From Pseudobdellovibrionaceae bacterium (GTDB lineage Bacteria > Bdellovibrionota > Bdellovibrionia > Bdellovibrionales > JAMPXM01), in NCBI GenBank assembly GCA_021463345.1, contig JAJTYM010000003.1, positions 1-64,000 of the forward strand: a DNA stretch of 64,000 nucleotides, given 5' to 3'. The position numbers and the translations under genes are program-made. This document shows, in pieces, positions 62,570 to 64,000 of this stretch. How positions within the stretch are numbered: the first letter of the stretch is position 1; each line of letters starts with the position of its first letter. Under the pieces are notes generated by a model, which was not told the origin of the DNA, made no database searches, and saw nothing but the letters and a program-made list of their open reading frames with translations.

Positions 62570-63595
62570 TCAGGCATCCTTACGGGGTGCGATCGCGTTC
62601 GGATCCCAGCCCTGGGGCGGCCAACCTTCAACCTTCATGCCTAAATTCAAACCCATTTCCGACAAAATCTCTTTGATTTCGTTGAGCGATTTGCGACCAA
62701 AGTTTTTGGTCTTGAGCATTTCCGCTTCCGTTTTCGCGACAAGTTCGCCGATATAGCGAATATTCGCATTTTTCAAACAATTCGCGCTACGAACAGAAAG
62801 CTCCAGGTCGTCAACCGACCGGAAGAGGTTTTCATTAAGTTGCGGCGACTTGGTCTCTTCCTGCTCGACATCCGGCTCAATGCTCTCATCAAACGTAAGG
62901 AAGATCTGCAGCTGTTCTTTCAGGATCTTGGAGCCGAGAGAGATCGTCTCCTCGGGCTTTAAGCTACCATCCGTCCACACTTCCAGCGCAAGCGAATCAT
63001 AGTCGGTTTTTTGACCGACGCGAGCATTGGACACGTGGTAGTTCACTCGACGAATCGGGCTGTAAAGCGCATCCACACCGATGAAACCAACGGGCATATT
63101 GTGCGTATTCTCATCAGCGGCAACAAAGCCACGACCAAACGTCACAACCACTTCCGCATTGAACTTGGCGTTACCACCCAAAGTCGCGATATGTTGATCG
63201 GGATTCAAAATCTCGATTTTATCATTCGTCTGGATATCACGAGCCGTGATCGCGCCAGGCCCCACCTTCGAAATTCGCAAAGTCTGCGGCTCAGGCGAGT
63301 ATTGCTTAAAGCGCAGCTGCTTGAGATTTAAAATGATGTCGGTCACATCCTCCATCACGTCCGGAATGGTGGAGAATTCATGAAGAACACCTTCGAACTT
63401 CACAGCCGACACGGCCGACCCCATCATCGAACTCAGCAGAATGCGACGAAGCGAGTTGCCAAGAGTGACACCATAGCCGCGCTCAAGCGGGCGAATGATA
63501 AAGCGGCCATAGTCCTCGCGAAGGGTCTCGCGATCTACTTCGAACGCTTTCGGCTTAATGAGATCGCGCCAGAACTTGTAGTAATGCTCTTGCAT
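62570..63595 (-). CDS. rpoA: RNA polymerase alpha subunit
   Basis: A 341-residue RpoA with the N-terminal dimerisation block ([42 protein letters not shown]) and C-terminal domain ([38 protein letters not shown]). ATG at 63595 ([11 protein letters not shown]) is the start; the upstream ATG adds eight unconserved residues. This N-terminus resembles, from memory, that of Bdellovibrio RpoA. Confidence 0.97.
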   Translation of the reverse strand: MQEHYYKFWRDLIKPKAFEVDRETLREDYGRFIIRPLERGYGVTLGNSLRRILLSSMMGSAVSAVKFEGVLHEFSTIPDVMEDVTDIILNLKQLRFKQYSPEPQTLRISKVGPGAITARDIQTNDKIEILNPDQHIATLGGNAKFNAEVVVTFGRGFVAADENTHNMPVGFIGVDALYSPIRRVNYHVSNARVGQKTDYDSLALEVWTDGSLKPEETISLGSKILKEQLQIFLTFDESIEPDVEQEETKSPQLNENLFRSVDDLELSVRSANCLKNANIRYIGELVAKTEAEMLKTKNFGRKSLNEIKEILSEMGLNLGMKVEGWPPQGWDPNAIAPRKDA

Positions 63596-63619
63596 AAAAG
63601 GCCGTCCCCCAACTCGCAA

Positions 63620-64000
63620 TTAACGCGAATAGTACTCAACGATCATGTTCTCTTCGACCGGCAAGGTCACATTCTCTCTAGCCGGCATATCCTTGACAAC
63701 ACCTTTGAAGGTGCCGTGATCGGCTTCCAGCCAACCGGGGATTTCGCGTTTTTTCACATTCTCAATAGAGGCCATGATTTTCGCCAGAGTTCGGCTCTTT
63801 TCACGAACTTCGATCACGTCACCCTTTTGCACATTGAGGCTCGGAATATTCGCCTTGTGCCCATTGAGCGTGAAATGGTTATGCTTTACAAGCTGGCGAG
63901 CCTCACGACGGCTAGTCGCAAAACCGAGACTATAAACGACGCTGTCGAGGCGTGTTTCGAGCAAACCGAGAAGCTCAGTGCCAGTGACACCGCGACGGCG
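63620..64000 (-). CDS. rpsD: 30S ribosomal protein S4 (partial; 5' end outside window)
   Basis: About 127 residues of S4 are visible, running to the window edge without a start. The S4 RNA-binding domain reads RLDSVVYSLGFATSRREARQLVKHNHFTLNG and the C-terminus ends ENMIVEYYSR. The upstream codons read RRRGVTGTELLGL, continuing the S4 frame. It heads the alpha operon, with rpoA starting 24 bases downstream. Confidence 0.95.
   Translation of the reverse strand, partial: RRRGVTGTELLGLLETRLDSVVYSLGFATSRREARQLVKHNHFTLNGHKANIPSLNVQKGDVIEVREKSRTLAKIMASIENVKKREIPGWLEADHGTFKGVVKDMPARENVTLPVEENMIVEYYSR

Noticed and set aside
1-64000. Insertion sequences, CRISPR arrays or attachment sites
   Set aside because: I saw no transposase or integrase reading frame, no regularly spaced repeats and no complete tRNA that could act as an attachment site.

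Overview
This 64-kb window is a surface-polysaccharide (O-antigen/capsule type) locus of a Gram-negative bacterium, bounded on the right by housekeeping genes. From 61.9 kb to the end lies the ribosomal alpha operon (rpsD partial, rpoA, rplQ, minus strand). The RpoA N-terminus ([16 protein letters not shown]) and the TIGR03546/TIGR03545-type gene pair next to the locus suggest a Bdellovibrionota-like or related proteobacterial lineage. That placement is inference from remembered similarity, not a search result.

Layout. 0-7.5 kb: an FkbM methyltransferase fragment, two WbpV/WbpK-like reductases flanking a WbpL/WecA-type initiating transferase (one reductase is fused to a Wzy-like polymerase), a ColD-like sugar 3-dehydratase and a GT2. 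7.5-16 kb: nine minus-strand genes, mostly overlapping or a few bases apart, plus a divergent transaldolase-like gene. They encode a HAD phosphatase, HpaI-type pyruvate aldolase, GmhA-like SIS isomerase, zinc-ribbon methyltransferase, Gfo/Idh and 2-hydroxyacid dehydrogenases, a KdsB-type cytidylyltransferase and two SDRs. Together they could make and CMP-activate a 2-keto-3-deoxy sugar acid without a KdsA/NeuB synthase; this is the best candidate for an undescribed pathway. 16-22 kb: a sulfatase-like membrane protein, a large methyltransferase, a small YIDPGSGS membrane protein, an RmlD-like reductase, an aldo/keto reductase and a GNAT. 22-31 kb: nonulosonic-acid genes (a PFTS-motif protein, a divergent NeuB-like synthase, a cytidylyltransferase, PseC, PseI, PseG, a class III aminotransferase and a PseH-like GNAT); PseB is not recognisable. 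31-41 kb: assembly genes (Wzy-like, Wzx, transferases), including an acyltransferase pseudogene with two lesions and a Wzy-like gene frameshifted at a run of nine C. 41-54.8 kb: a UDP-L-FucNAc/L-QuiNAc-type module (CapE-, CapG- and RmlD-like), Gmd and Fcl, a WbuB-like transferase, a second Wzx, a WaaL-like ligase/polymerase and a WbpE-like aminotransferase. 55-58.4 kb: a metH relict reduced to its two ends, intact metF, and WbpM. 58.7-61.8 kb: the two-gene membrane pair and a TlpA-like thioredoxin.

Together the genes encode nucleotide-sugar synthesis (UDP-D-QuiNAc/FucNAc, UDP-L-sugar, GDP-fucose/colitose type, pseudaminic-type acid and the proposed new ulosonic acid), lipid-linked initiation (WbpM-WbpV-WbpL), glycosyl transfer, two flippases and four polymerase/ligase-like proteins. 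More than one glycan, or one very complex O-unit, is likely. Many minus-strand genes are joined by ATGA or TGATG overlaps, so translational coupling is common. No tRNA, rRNA, CRISPR array, insertion sequence or origin was recognised, and no gene-free stretch exceeds about 270 bases.
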